From Firm-13 sp037143795 (GTDB taxonomy: Bacteria; Bacillota; Clostridia; Saccharofermentanales; Saccharofermentanaceae): a stretch of DNA of 64,000 nt. Of this stretch, positions 14,268 to 23,203 are shown in pieces (position 1 is the first letter of the stretch; each line of letters starts with the position of its first letter). The notes under the pieces were generated by a model. That model searched no databases. It was not told the DNA's origin and worked only from the letters and a program-made list of their open reading frames with translations. The stretch lies in the NCBI GenBank assembly GCA_037143795.1, contig JBAWXZ010000013.1:47441-111440 (forward strand), in the 5' to 3' direction. Made by a program: the position numbers and the translations under genes.

Positions 14268-14948
14268 GTGTCGGATTTAGTAATGAGTTATTCATACGAC
14301 CATATGGCTGCAATTCCTGGCGGGGCTATCACCCTGAGAGATGATAGGATTCATACAAAGTGGACGGTAGAAGTTAAGCCGTTTCTTCTCGCAAAAGTTC
14401 CCGTTACGGTGGAGCTGTATTTTGCTGTTTCAGGAAAGCCATCCTATTCTTTTGCGGGCGATTTGAAGCCTGTTGTGAATGTTTCCTGGAATGATGCGGT
14501 TGTGTTTTGTAACCTGCTTTCGAGGGATGCGGGATTAAAGGAGTGCTATTTGATCAGCACTGATGGTGAAGATGTCACATGTGATTGGAATGCAGACGGA
14601 TTTCGTCTGCCTACCGAAGCTGAGTGGCAATACGCATGCCAGGCGGGAAATACCGGTTATAGATACGGGGAGATTGATCGTATTGCCTGGTATCACGGGA
14701 ATTCGGGCGATGAAATTCATGAGGCAGGCCAGAAGGATCCCAATGAATGGGGGCTGTATGACATGTTGGGAAATGTATGGGAGTGGTGCTGGGATGTTTA
14801 TGATGTGAAAAAATACGGCGCCTATCGTATTTTCCGCGGAGGCGGCTGGGCGGAGGAGACCAGGGGGTGCGGGGCTACCTGCCGCCGGCGCGGCCACCCG
14901 ACGTTTCTTATCGATGACCTTGGTTTCCGGGCTGCCAGATCTCTTTGA
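14268..14948 (+). CDS. Formylglycine-generating-enzyme-like (SUMF1 fold) protein
   Basis: 226 residues from GTG 14268 (GAGGAGG 8 bp upstream). The FGE-sulfatase domain spans nearly the whole protein: AAIPGGAITL at the start, PVVNVSWNDAVVFCNLLSR, GFRLPTEAEWQYACQAG, GLYDMLGNVWEWCWDVY and a final LGFRAARSL. FGEs oxidise a Cys in sulfatases to formylglycine; many SUMF1-fold proteins have other roles. The C-terminal Cys pair of true FGEs is not clearly conserved: the segment reads GCGATCRRR. No sulfatase gene is in the window. It is downstream of the poly-Cys attenuator, which would tie it to cysteine supply if real. Confidence 0.75.
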   Translation: MSDLVMSYSYDHMAAIPGGAITLRDDRIHTKWTVEVKPFLLAKVPVTVELYFAVSGKPSYSFAGDLKPVVNVSWNDAVVFCNLLSRDAGLKECYLISTDGEDVTCDWNADGFRLPTEAEWQYACQAGNTGYRYGEIDRIAWYHGNSGDEIHEAGQKDPNEWGLYDMLGNVWEWCWDVYDVKKYGAYRIFRGGGWAEETRGCGATCRRRGHPTFLIDDLGFRAARSL

Positions 14949-14969
14949 AGGAGCAGTGAATTTGGATTG

Positions 14970-15000
14970 CCGGATATCTTTGATGAAGCCGGAAATCCGG
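14970..15000. terminator. Stem-loop between convergent genes
   Basis: CCGGAT (14970-14975) pairs with ATCCGG (14995-15000) between the FGE-like gene and the AraC gene. No U tract. Confidence 0.35.
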
Positions 15001-15001
15001 G

Positions 15002-15841
15002 TCACTTAGTTTTTTCGCTGCTCCTGATTTTATTGGGTGTTGTTCCGTAGGCTTCTTTAAACATGCGGATGAATACTTTGTAATTTGTTATCCCGTTTTT
15101 GTCCATCAAATAGGTGATACTGTCATTTGTATGAATTAAATCATAATAAATATGTACCAGTCGGACGGTGTTCACATATTCGAGAAACGTCTGATTGGTA
15201 TATTTTTTGAACAGGCGGCAAAAATATTCGGAGGTGATGGAAAGGGAGCCGGAGATTTCGTCGAGTGTGATCGGATTCTGAAAATGGGATTTTACATAAT
15301 TCATTATCTGCTCAATCCGGTTCAGGTTTTTGGCAGCTTTGTTTTTGTTGTGAATGGATAGTTTTACAGAATGGTTCTTATATAGTTCATGCAGGAATTC
15401 GTAAAACAGGGACGTAAACAGCAGCTGGTAACCGTCTTCCTTTTTTTCGAATTCGTCTTTTATTGCGATAAGGAGGTTTTCCATTTTAGTGTTGGGTCCG
15501 CCTTGCGGTAATTCAGCAGGGCAGAATTCTTCGAAATACAGCATTTCAAAATTGGGCATCAGCCGCTTTAAGTCGGCGAGCGGAATCTGGAAAAGAATAT
15601 AGCGGACGCTCCCGTGAATCTGCGTGGAATGTATTTCCCTTGGATTAAGTATCAGTATATCGTGATAACATAAAGTATATTGCCGGTCGTTTACATAGGC
15701 TGACATTGTGCCGTCGAGAACAAATAGGATTTCCATGTGGTTATGCCAGTGGGCGGGATTGAAATGAGTACTTGAATCAATCACTTCAAAATGGAGCTGG
15801 AGCTGAAGATCATCTCTGACAAGTTCATGTTCGTAAAGCAA
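15002..15841 (-). CDS. AraC-family transcription regulator
   Basis: 279 residues. N-terminal cupin sensor domain (FNPAHWHNHMEILFVLDGTMSAYVNDRQYTL ... DILILNPREIHS) and a C-terminal double HTH (about 180-275): NPITLDEISGSLSITSEYFCRLFKKYTNQTFLEYVNTVRL followed by ITNYKVFIRMFKEAYGTTPNKIR. It is divergent from the GH3 gene at 16014 across 172 bp, so it most likely senses a sugar, probably a beta-glucoside product, and controls that gene. Confidence 0.9.
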   Translation of the reverse strand: MLYEHELVRDDLQLQLHFEVIDSSTHFNPAHWHNHMEILFVLDGTMSAYVNDRQYTLCYHDILILNPREIHSTQIHGSVRYILFQIPLADLKRLMPNFEMLYFEEFCPAELPQGGPNTKMENLLIAIKDEFEKKEDGYQLLFTSLFYEFLHELYKNHSVKLSIHNKNKAAKNLNRIEQIMNYVKSHFQNPITLDEISGSLSITSEYFCRLFKKYTNQTFLEYVNTVRLVHIYYDLIHTNDSITYLMDKNGITNYKVFIRMFKEAYGTTPNKIRSSEKTK

Positions 15842-16013
15842 AGATTGCCTCTTTCTTGTTTCGGGATCGGCTAATAATCAAAATAAGTATATTTTGTTGA
15901 AATCTATTCTGGCTTTTTAGTCATAAATGTCAATATCGACCTATATACAGGTTAACATATAATCTATGACATTTTGCTTTTTGCGGATAAAATAGTGCAA
16001 GGGAAAAGAATCT

Positions 16014-18842
16014 GTGAAAACGTATAAGCTGGAGGACGGTCAAATGGTATTGGACTGGAATGAGTATTGTGAATTGGCAAGATCAGCAGTTGCAGAAGGT
16101 GTTGTACTGCTTGTAAATGATAATAATGTGCTTCCGCTCCGGAAGGATAGTAATATAGCGGTATTCGGCAGGATACAGACCCACTATTATAAAAGCGGAA
16201 CCGGTTCAGGCGGCATGGTAAATGTATCAAAGGTGACAGGAATTCTGGATGCCTTACTGGAATGCCCGGATATTGCAGTGAATCAGGAATTACTGGATTG
16301 CTACAAGGTGTGGGAAGAGACTCATCCTTTCAATGAGGGGATGGGCTGGGGTCATGAGCCATGGTCCCAGGAAGAAATGCCGGTAAACGAAGAACTGGTT
16401 AATCGCATTGTAGGGGAGACGGATACTGCCCTGGTCATTATCGGAAGAACGGCTGGCGAGGAACAGGACAACCGGAACATACCCGGAGCATATCAGCTGT
16501 CCGCTGCAGAGACCGATATGTTTGCCAAAGTACGCAGTGCTTTTAAGAATATGATTGTAGTACTCAATGTCGGCAGCATTATGGATATGAGTTTTGTCGA
16601 TCAATTTCATCCCGATGCCGTTTTGTATGGATGGCAGGGCGGTATGGTCGGCGGACTGGGAACGGTTGATGTACTGACCGGCAAGGTCTCGCCGTCAGGG
16701 AAACTCAGCGATACGATTGCCCGTTCGATCAGCGATTACCCGTCCGATTCCTGTTTTGGAGATCATATACGCAATTTTTACATTGAGGATATCTATGTCG
16801 GATACCGTTATTTTGAGACGGCAGCAGCTGATAAAGTGCAATTTCCGTTTGGATTCGGACTTTCCTATACGGAATTCAAAATACAGACTGTTATGTTCGA
16901 AAAGACTGATGATCCCCTGTTGAAAATGAAAATATCGGTTCAGAATACCGGCTCATTCCCGGGAAAAGAAGTGGTCCAGATTTATGTGGAAGCTCCTCAG
17001 GGCAACCTGGGAAAACCGCTTAGGAGTCTTGCGGCATTCAGGAAAACACAGGAACTCAAACCCGGAGAAACACAGTATCTCGATTTTGTTGTGGAAAATG
17101 CGGCCTTTGCATCCTATGATGATTCCGGAGTAACGGGATATAAATCCTGCTGTGTACTCGAAGCCGGCACCTACCATATATTTGCCGGAAACAGCGTCAG
17201 AAGTCTGGAAAAAGCAGGCGAATTTGCACTGTATCAGACAATTGTTACGGAGAAGCTTTCGGAGGCGCTTGCACCGGAACTTGCCTTTCAAAGAATGAAG
17301 CCTCTTTATATGACAGACGGACGATATGTCATGGACCGGGAAAACACCCCTGTTTCAACCGGGGATGAGACAGAACACAGACTGCGCAATCTGCCGGGTG
17401 AAATCCCGTATACAGGCGATCTGGGTCACAAGCTGGTCGATGTAAAAAATGGAACGGTCCCGATGGATGCATTCATCGGCCAGTTATCTGATGAGGATCT
17501 GGCGTGTATCATCAGGGGCGAAGGTATGGGAAGTCCGAAAGTAACACCGGGAACGGCTGCTGCATTCGGCGGTGTTTCGGAAAATCTTAAATCGGCGGGC
17601 ATTCCCTGCGGCTGCTGCGCGGACGGTCCATCCGGCATGCGCCTTGATGTCGGGACAAAAGCGTTCAGTCTGCCCAACGGGACACTTCTCGCATGTACCT
17701 TTAATACGGAACTGGTCGAAGAGCTGTTTGTAATGACCGGTTGGGAAATGGTTAAGAACAAAGTGGACGCTTTACTGGGGCCGGGCATGAATATTCACAG
17801 GCATCCCTTAAACGGCAGGAATTTTGAATATTTTTCGGAAGATCCCCTGCTGACCGGAAAAATGGCCGCCGCCCAGTTAAGAGGGATGAATTCAGCCGGG
17901 GTAACGGGAACCATCAAGCACTTCTGCGGGAATAATCAGGAAACTAAAAGGCACGATATTGATTCCGTGATTTCGGAACGCGCTTTGCGGGAAATATATC
18001 TGAAGGGGTTTGAAATCGCAGTCAAAGAGGGACACGCATCGTCTATTATGACTACCTATGGAGCCGTAAATGGACGCTGGACAGCCGGCTGTTATGATCT
18101 GAATACACGGATACTGCGAAATGAATGGGGTTTCCACGGAATCGTCATGACAGACTGGTGGGCTTTTGTAAATGAAAAAGGAACGGCGCCCGTCAAAACT
18201 AATTTTGCAGCTATGGCGCGTTCCCAGAACGATATTTATATGGTATGTCCCGATGCAGCGGTAAACAGTACCGGCGACAATACACTGGAAGCACTGCGTG
18301 CAGGTACGCTGACACGCGGGGAACTGCAGCGAAATGCGGCCAATATATGCGGTTTCCTTCTAAATACCCATGCAATGACGAGGGTGAACGGACATGATAC
18401 GCCGGTAACTGTCATAAATTCATCCGAGACGGATGTGGATTTTGAACAGCGGGATGTAATTTACTATTCGCTGGAAGACGGCAGCGAGATCCTTCTCGAG
18501 AATGTGGATACAGCAAAAGGTTCGGACTTTGTATTTGGAGTGGATGTTGAAAATCAGGGCGGCTATAGCCTGGAATTGACAGCAAAATCGGATCTCGGCG
18601 AATTGTCCCAGATACCGGTTGCCCTTTATTGCCAAAACACGCCTGTAGGCGTATTTACCTGGAATGGAACAGGCGGAAAATGGACGACACAGCAAAAAAG
18701 AATTCTTTTACATTCAAAATATGCTGTAATACGTTTGCATTTTGGCCAAAGCGGCGTCGCCGTGCAAAAAATAAAATTCAGATTTGTAAAAGCACTCAGG
18801 GATATTGTGAATATTGATGAATACATGGGGGGGAAGGAATGA
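16014..18842 (+). CDS. GH3 beta-glucosidase with reversed domain order
   Basis: 942 residues. The GH3 C-terminal-type domain comes first (about 20-270, ALVIIGRTAGEEQDNR, VLNVGSIMDMSFVD, SGKLSDTIA). A fibronectin-III-like region (about 300-370, PGKEVVQIYVEAP) follows, then the GH3 N-terminal-type catalytic domain (about 480-770, GIPCGCCADGPSGMR, GPGMNIHRHPLNGRNFEYFSEDP, GTIKHFCGNNQE). The catalytic nucleophile should be D714 in GIVMTDWWAF. The same permuted order is known in beta-glucosidases of Ruminococcus albus and Butyrivibrio. No signal peptide, so it acts on imported oligosaccharides. Start GTG 16014 behind GGGAAAAG. Its last codons (GGG AAG GAA TGA) form part of the left arm of repeat copy 5. 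Confidence 0.92.
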   Translation: MKTYKLEDGQMVLDWNEYCELARSAVAEGVVLLVNDNNVLPLRKDSNIAVFGRIQTHYYKSGTGSGGMVNVSKVTGILDALLECPDIAVNQELLDCYKVWEETHPFNEGMGWGHEPWSQEEMPVNEELVNRIVGETDTALVIIGRTAGEEQDNRNIPGAYQLSAAETDMFAKVRSAFKNMIVVLNVGSIMDMSFVDQFHPDAVLYGWQGGMVGGLGTVDVLTGKVSPSGKLSDTIARSISDYPSDSCFGDHIRNFYIEDIYVGYRYFETAAADKVQFPFGFGLSYTEFKIQTVMFEKTDDPLLKMKISVQNTGSFPGKEVVQIYVEAPQGNLGKPLRSLAAFRKTQELKPGETQYLDFVVENAAFASYDDSGVTGYKSCCVLEAGTYHIFAGNSVRSLEKAGEFALYQTIVTEKLSEALAPELAFQRMKPLYMTDGRYVMDRENTPVSTGDETEHRLRNLPGEIPYTGDLGHKLVDVKNGTVPMDAFIGQLSDEDLACIIRGEGMGSPKVTPGTAAAFGGVSENLKSAGIPCGCCADGPSGMRLDVGTKAFSLPNGTLLACTFNTELVEELFVMTGWEMVKNKVDALLGPGMNIHRHPLNGRNFEYFSEDPLLTGKMAAAQLRGMNSAGVTGTIKHFCGNNQETKRHDIDSVISERALREIYLKGFEIAVKEGHASSIMTTYGAVNGRWTAGCYDLNTRILRNEWGFHGIVMTDWWAFVNEKGTAPVKTNFAAMARSQNDIYMVCPDAAVNSTGDNTLEALRAGTLTRGELQRNAANICGFLLNTHAMTRVNGHDTPVTVINSSETDVDFEQRDVIYYSLEDGSEILLENVDTAKGSDFVFGVDVENQGGYSLELTAKSDLGELSQIPVALYCQNTPVGVFTWNGTGGKWTTQQKRILLHSKYAVIRLHFGQSGVAVQKIKFRFVKALRDIVNIDEYMGGKE

Positions 18843-18985
18843 TGCTTTTCTCGCTCGGTCAGGTCGGGGAAGGGGGGGTGTGTTTCTCACTCGGTCAGGT
18901 CCTCGGATTGCTTTGCAATCCGAGGAATCTACTCAAAAAGCATCATTCCTTCCCGGCGGGGCGTCCTGCGGACGCTTGGGAAAGC
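18831..18985 (+). repeat. Structured dispersed repeat, copy 5
   Basis: The left arm 18831-18849 (GGGAAGGAATGATGCTTTT) is perfectly complementary over 19 bp to 18936-18954 and includes the stop codon of the GH3 gene. The core CTCGCTCGGTCAGGTC is followed by an extra partial left half (GGGGAAGGGGGGGTGTGTTTCTC plus ACTCGGTCAGGTC), then an inner stem CCTCGGATTGC-TTT-GCAATCCGAGG (perfect in this copy) and AATCTACTC. The second hairpin GGCGTCC-TGC-GGACGC spans 18960-18975, then TTGGGAAAGC. Confidence 0.88.
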
Positions 18986-19011
18986 CATGTTAGGATTTGT
19001 ACGCATATTTT

Positions 19012-19040
19012 TTGGAATTCGGGTTGTATGGCAGTATAAT
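19012..19040 (+). promoter_or_regulatory. Promoter of the methyltransferase gene
   Basis: -35 TTGGAA (19012-19017), 17-bp spacer, perfect -10 TATAAT (19035-19040), immediately downstream of repeat copy 5. Confidence 0.75.
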
Positions 19041-19102
19041 AAAGAAAGATTAGGGAATACTTTTAGTGTGCTGTTGGGATTTCTGCATGCGGGGTGATTT
19101 TT

Positions 19103-19861
19103 ATGAGTACGAATGACAGTACTGATAAGGCCAGACGGGGCTTTGAAGCGAGCTTTTCCGAAAAAATGTTCTATGATATACAGACATACGATGATGAGCA
19201 TTTACAGCGGATTATGAAAGCCCTTGATATTCAGGATGATTATCAGGTTTTGGATCTCGGGACGGGGAGCGGGTTTCTGGCGTTTCCGCTGGCTGAGCGG
19301 TTTCCGGAGAGTCATATTACCGGTCTCGATATTCTGCCGCAGACTCTCGCGCGCGATGCCGAAAAAGCAAGTGCCCTGAATATTACCAACCTGCGTTTTG
19401 TGTGCTACGACGGCATGAGTTTGCCGCTTGAAGATGATTCATTTGATGTTGTCGTTTCCCGTTACTGCCTGCATCATTTTCCGGATATTGAGAAGACCTT
19501 TGGAGAGATTTCCAGGGTGCTTAAGCTTGACGGGCAGCTATTTATTTCTGATCCGACACCGAATGAAGACGATTCCCAGCGGTTCGTCGATACCTATATG
19601 CAGATGAAAGATGACGGACATAATAAATTCTATACAAAAGATGAATTTGTCCGGCTGGCCGGGAATGCCGGGCTGAAGCTGGAGAGTTGTTTTGATACAC
19701 ATATCCGGTTTCCCAGGAAAAGTGTCGATGCTTATCGGAGAATTGCAGAGGATGTTGACGAGGGAATTATTGCTGGTTATGACATTAAGATTGCCGATGG
19801 GCAGGTTTTTATTACGGAAAAAGTTCTGAATCTGTCTTTCCGGAAAGTCGCCTCCCGATAA
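19103..19861 (+). CDS. Class I SAM-dependent methyltransferase
   Basis: 252 residues from ATG 19103. The Rossmann methyltransferase motif I is VLDLGTGSGFLAFPLAERFP, with the acidic residue of motif II in ITGLDI, motif III-like FVCYDGMSLPLEDDSFDVVVSRYCLHHF and post-motif LKLDGQLFISDP. It belongs to the Methyltransf_11/UbiE-like group. The substrate cannot be told from sequence. It is a single-gene transcript ending at the 19945 hairpin. Confidence 0.88.
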   Translation: MSTNDSTDKARRGFEASFSEKMFYDIQTYDDEHLQRIMKALDIQDDYQVLDLGTGSGFLAFPLAERFPESHITGLDILPQTLARDAEKASALNITNLRFVCYDGMSLPLEDDSFDVVVSRYCLHHFPDIEKTFGEISRVLKLDGQLFISDPTPNEDDSQRFVDTYMQMKDDGHNKFYTKDEFVRLAGNAGLKLESCFDTHIRFPRKSVDAYRRIAEDVDEGIIAGYDIKIADGQVFITEKVLNLSFRKVASR

Positions 19862-19944
19862 AGGACGGGTGCACTCAGAATTGGCGAAGGCGATGTGTTT
19901 TTTTCATGAGAATGAAGCAGTTATACTTTATCGGGCGATACAAT

Positions 19945-19977
19945 AACTGCCTCAAACGAATTTCGTCTGAGGCAGTT
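19945..19977. terminator. Convergent-gene hairpin
   Basis: AACTGCCTCA-a-ACGAA / TTCGT-c-TGAGGCAGTT: a nearly perfect 15-bp stem with only a few T on either side. It separates the methyltransferase from popT. Confidence 0.65.
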
Positions 19978-20030
19978 CGCTTATGCTGATATTTTCTGTG
20001 ATGCCTCTGCTGAATGGATTTGTAACACTG

Positions 20031-20900
20031 TTACAGCAACTGTTCGACAGTTTCTGCTTCTAGTTCCGGCTTGTATTTCTTTTCGAGCCATCCCATGAAG
20101 AGTCCGAGTGCAAGACCTGCGAGGAATAGGAGGACGCTTACGATTACGATGCCGGGAGTGATGCCGGTATAGTCAGGTATAAATGCAATGATAGCTGTGG
20201 ATGCAACAACGACTCCAAAAACAAAGTGGAATACGCTGGCATATGCTTTTTTCAAAATAATACTCATCAGTTTGGATAAACTTAAAACACAGATTACGGC
20301 ACCGATGGCAACCGGAATCAGGATGCTGAAATCAAGGGCTTTGATTCCTGCCGTCATAGGCTCGTACATATGAAAGTACATAAGGAAATTGGATGGACTT
20401 AGACCGGGTACAACAGCGCCAAGTGCAAAAATCGCTCCAGCCATGATCCATGTTCCGAAATTCAACGGTACGGCTACATTAAGATACCGGCTGGCTGACC
20501 AAAGGCCTATAAATGCAAGCACCGCGGTAACGGCAGCAATAACAAGATGCTTGCGGTTGCGGCCTTCTTTTCCGGCTTCTTTATATAGAGACGGCATTGT
20601 ACCGGCAATACATCCGATAAAGCACCAGAAGGTCTGTACTTCGGCTGTTTTCAGGAAGAATTCAAGAGGGAAGGCCAGGACAAAAACGCCGAAAAGGCCG
20701 CCTAATCCGACAGGGATGAAGAAAATTACGTTTTTGATGAAATCTTTACGCAAGGCGGAGAGAAACTCGATCATTTTTTCATAGATTCCGAATACGGCAG
20801 CAAGCGCGCCGCCGCTGACGCCGGGAAGAATCGCACCGGACCCGATGAACATTCCCTTTACAAACCGAAACAGCCAGTCAATGGCCTTTTTAGCATTCAT
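20031..20900 (-). CDS. popT: DUF368 undecaprenyl-phosphate translocase
   Basis: 289-residue membrane protein of the DUF368 family, recently identified as an undecaprenyl-phosphate flippase that recycles the lipid carrier for peptidoglycan and other envelope polymers. The diagnostic repeated motif is visible: GMFIGSGAILPGVSGGALAAVFGIYE near residue 20 and GAIFALGAVVPGLSPSNFLMYFHMYEPM near 155, an inverted duplication of a helix-PGxSxx-helix unit. About eight to ten hydrophobic segments. The start has AGGAGTACC upstream. A monocistronic transcript is likely. Confidence 0.88.
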   Translation of the reverse strand: MNAKKAIDWLFRFVKGMFIGSGAILPGVSGGALAAVFGIYEKMIEFLSALRKDFIKNVIFFIPVGLGGLFGVFVLAFPLEFFLKTAEVQTFWCFIGCIAGTMPSLYKEAGKEGRNRKHLVIAAVTAVLAFIGLWSASRYLNVAVPLNFGTWIMAGAIFALGAVVPGLSPSNFLMYFHMYEPMTAGIKALDFSILIPVAIGAVICVLSLSKLMSIILKKAYASVFHFVFGVVVASTAIIAFIPDYTGITPGIVIVSVLLFLAGLALGLFMGWLEKKYKPELEAETVEQLL

Positions 20901-21088
20901 ATGGTACTCCTGTATTTTTTATGTTTGGATAACTCAAAGAAGATTATACAGATTTTTTATTGTGATGCAAAGGCAGAACTGCGGCAAAGCGTTAATCAGG
21001 GTCTGCAGGGGCTCCTTAATTAAGAATAATTTTTGATTCGTGTTAGAATGGAATAAAGATAATCGCTTGCGTTTAGGGGGTCAGGATT

Positions 21089-21625
21089 TTGGGAAGTATG
21101 AGTGTGAATCAAAAAATATATGAAGTTGTTTTGCTTCTGGGCAAGGGTAAGGGCGGATACTCCTATCTGGTTACCGCAGATGGCAAACAGTATGTTTTGA
21201 AGCAGATTCATCATGAAGCCTGTGATTATTATCAGTTTGGAAACAAGATGGAAGCAGAAATCAATGATTACAGGCGCATATCAGAAACTGGAATACGTGT
21301 TCCCGCCATGCTTGATGCTGATGACCTGCAGGAGCGAATTTTAAAGGAATTTGTGGACGGGGATACCATATATGATTTAGTCCTGAAAGACAAAATGCAG
21401 AAGTCGTATTTTGATCAGATTGATGAAATGTGTAAAAAGTTATACCCGGCCAATTTGAATATAGATTATTTTCCTACGAACTTTGTTGTTCAGGACGGCC
21501 TGATTTATTATGTTGATTATGAGTGCAATCAGTATTCGGACCAGTGGAATTTTAAAAATTGGGGAATCAGGTTCTGGTCAAAAACAAAAGAATTTATTGA
21601 TTATGCGGAGAGTCAAAACATATAG
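21089..21625 (+). CDS. Small protein-kinase-like (RIO/APH fold) protein
   Basis: About 178 residues. GKGKGGYSYLVTADGKQYVLKQI resembles a Gly-rich loop followed by the ATP-anchoring Lys; FPTNFVVQDGLIYYVDYECN is close to the catalytic H/D-x4-N ... D segment (N in PTNF, D in YVDYE). A compact version of the protein/aminoglycoside kinase fold. TTG 21089 is preferred, 8 bp after AGGGGG; ATG 21098 is possible. It lies 12 bp upstream of the SixA-CHAD gene, so the two probably share a transcript. Substrate unknown. Confidence 0.65.
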   Translation: MGSMSVNQKIYEVVLLLGKGKGGYSYLVTADGKQYVLKQIHHEACDYYQFGNKMEAEINDYRRISETGIRVPAMLDADDLQERILKEFVDGDTIYDLVLKDKMQKSYFDQIDEMCKKLYPANLNIDYFPTNFVVQDGLIYYVDYECNQYSDQWNFKNWGIRFWSKTKEFIDYAESQNI

Positions 21626-21637
21626 AGGTGCATCGAT

Positions 21638-22966
21638 ATGACATCGCAGATTATTTTTATCCGTCATGGTATTGCCGAAGCCGGTTTTTCCGGCAAAAGT
21701 GATTTTGAAAGGTGCCTGACTAATAAAGGCAAACAAAAACTGCAGGATACGCTGCCGTTTCTTCTTCCTTTGCTGAATCATGACCGGGAAATAATGATCT
21801 GGTCGAGCCCGCTGGTCCGGGCCAGGGAAACTGCCGCTATTGCAGCTGGAATTTTCCGGGTGGAAGAGATTGAAGTCTACGATTTTATAGAAGAAGGCTA
21901 TTTCGATGAATTTTGGAATACTGTCGGGAATTTAAGTCCTTCGGTCGACAGGACGATTATTGTTGTGGGTCACGAGCCCACTATGGGCTATTGGTCGCAG
22001 GCGCTTTGCGGTGTCTGCCTTCCATTTAAAAAAGGAGCTGCCGCAAGCGTTGCTTATCGCGCGGGAGGCCCTGAAACAGCCGAACTGCAGTGGTTTCTGC
22101 AGCCTGAGGGAATGGAGATGCTCTCAAGGAAAACCAACTCATCCAAAATCCTTGGTGATATCAGCGATACGCTCCAGAGGCACCTGCATCAGGTTGTACT
22201 GGAACGGGACAATTTTCTTGGAGAACCGGAAAATCCGGAGTCCGCGCATCAGCTGCGGGTATCTATTCGCAAGCTGCGGTCTCTGCTGTTCTTTCTGAAA
22301 CCATTTCAGAAGGACAAGCAGAATGCTTCCATCCAGGGCAACCTCAAAAAACTCGTTACGGAATTTTCCTATTTGAGGGAGCTGGATGTCTTATCGGATG
22401 CCTGCAGCACTTTCAGCAAGGAACACCAGGAGGCAATGGCAGCGGATTCCTCCATATTCGGGATACTGAGGGAGGAACGTGCTCAGGAAGCCCAAAGAGT
22501 GATTTCGGTTGTTTCAACTGCTGAATGTGTTGATTCCCTGTATGACATGGGAGTTGAAATACAGAAGATGCCCTGGAAGAAAAACATAGATGAGAATGAA
22601 TCTATTGCGGCGCGGATTAACGAACGGTTTGCAGATCTTTTTGACACTTACAAAAGGTCGGCGGCAGATGTCGATTATAACAATACGGCGGCAACCCATG
22701 CGCTTAGAATTAAAACCAAGAAACTGCGCTATATTCTTTTGGGCCTTGAACCGTTGATGGAAGGCAGATTCGGCAATATCGGGACCGAACTGAAAGAGGC
22801 ACATGATAAACTCGGACAGCTGTGCGATGCACGCCGGAATAAGGATATTCTGCAGAATTTCGACAGTGGCGAACTGCCGGAAAAGGCACATCTGGAACTT
22901 CGTGCACTTATTGACTGCCAGGACGGTGTCGTAAACAGCAGACTTGATCAGTTGAAAAAGGAATAA
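21638..22966 (+). CDS. SixA-like histidine phosphatase fused to a CHAD domain
   Basis: 442 residues. Residues 1-165 are a histidine-phosphatase domain: RHG near residue 8, SPLVRARETA and VVGHEPTMGYW. Residues about 175-440 are a CHAD domain, a helical bundle rich in conserved His and Arg/Lys (SAHQLRVSIRKLRSLLFFLKP; THALRIKTKKLRYILLGLEP) that binds polyphosphate. The fusion suggests a phosphohydrolase directed to polyphosphate granules or a regulator of phosphorylated proteins there. It pairs with the kinase-like protein upstream. Confidence 0.88.
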   Translation: MTSQIIFIRHGIAEAGFSGKSDFERCLTNKGKQKLQDTLPFLLPLLNHDREIMIWSSPLVRARETAAIAAGIFRVEEIEVYDFIEEGYFDEFWNTVGNLSPSVDRTIIVVGHEPTMGYWSQALCGVCLPFKKGAAASVAYRAGGPETAELQWFLQPEGMEMLSRKTNSSKILGDISDTLQRHLHQVVLERDNFLGEPENPESAHQLRVSIRKLRSLLFFLKPFQKDKQNASIQGNLKKLVTEFSYLRELDVLSDACSTFSKEHQEAMAADSSIFGILREERAQEAQRVISVVSTAECVDSLYDMGVEIQKMPWKKNIDENESIAARINERFADLFDTYKRSAADVDYNNTAATHALRIKTKKLRYILLGLEPLMEGRFGNIGTELKEAHDKLGQLCDARRNKDILQNFDSGELPEKAHLELRALIDCQDGVVNSRLDQLKKE

Positions 22967-23125
22967 GCATACCTTGATATATGCCTACAGGCCATACCAG
23001 TGAAGGCTTTGCAGTTGTGATATACGAAATGACAAAATTTTCGAAACAACTTGCAGAAAACTATGGCTATTTTATGAATAGTTATAGATTATGCAGGATA
23101 TTACTGTTTTGACTGCAGTTTGCAC

Positions 23126-23154
23126 TTGCTTACAGGGCTCTTTTTTAGTACAAT
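23126..23154 (+). promoter_or_regulatory. pyrG promoter
   Basis: -35 TTGCTT (23126-23131), 17-bp spacer, -10 TACAAT (23149-23154). The leader to the ATG at 23204 is short, with no obvious attenuator of the Bacillus pyrG type (initial GGG tract). Confidence 0.6.
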
Positions 23155-23203
23155 TAAATCCCGTAAATGATGATAAAATCATCTGGCGGGAGGCGAATTA
23201 ATC

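Noticed and set aside
14023..14313. Longer ORFs overlapping the poly-Cys leader and terminator on both strands
   Set aside because: They cross a rho-independent terminator, lack ribosome sites, and one begins inside the 13-codon ORF in another frame.
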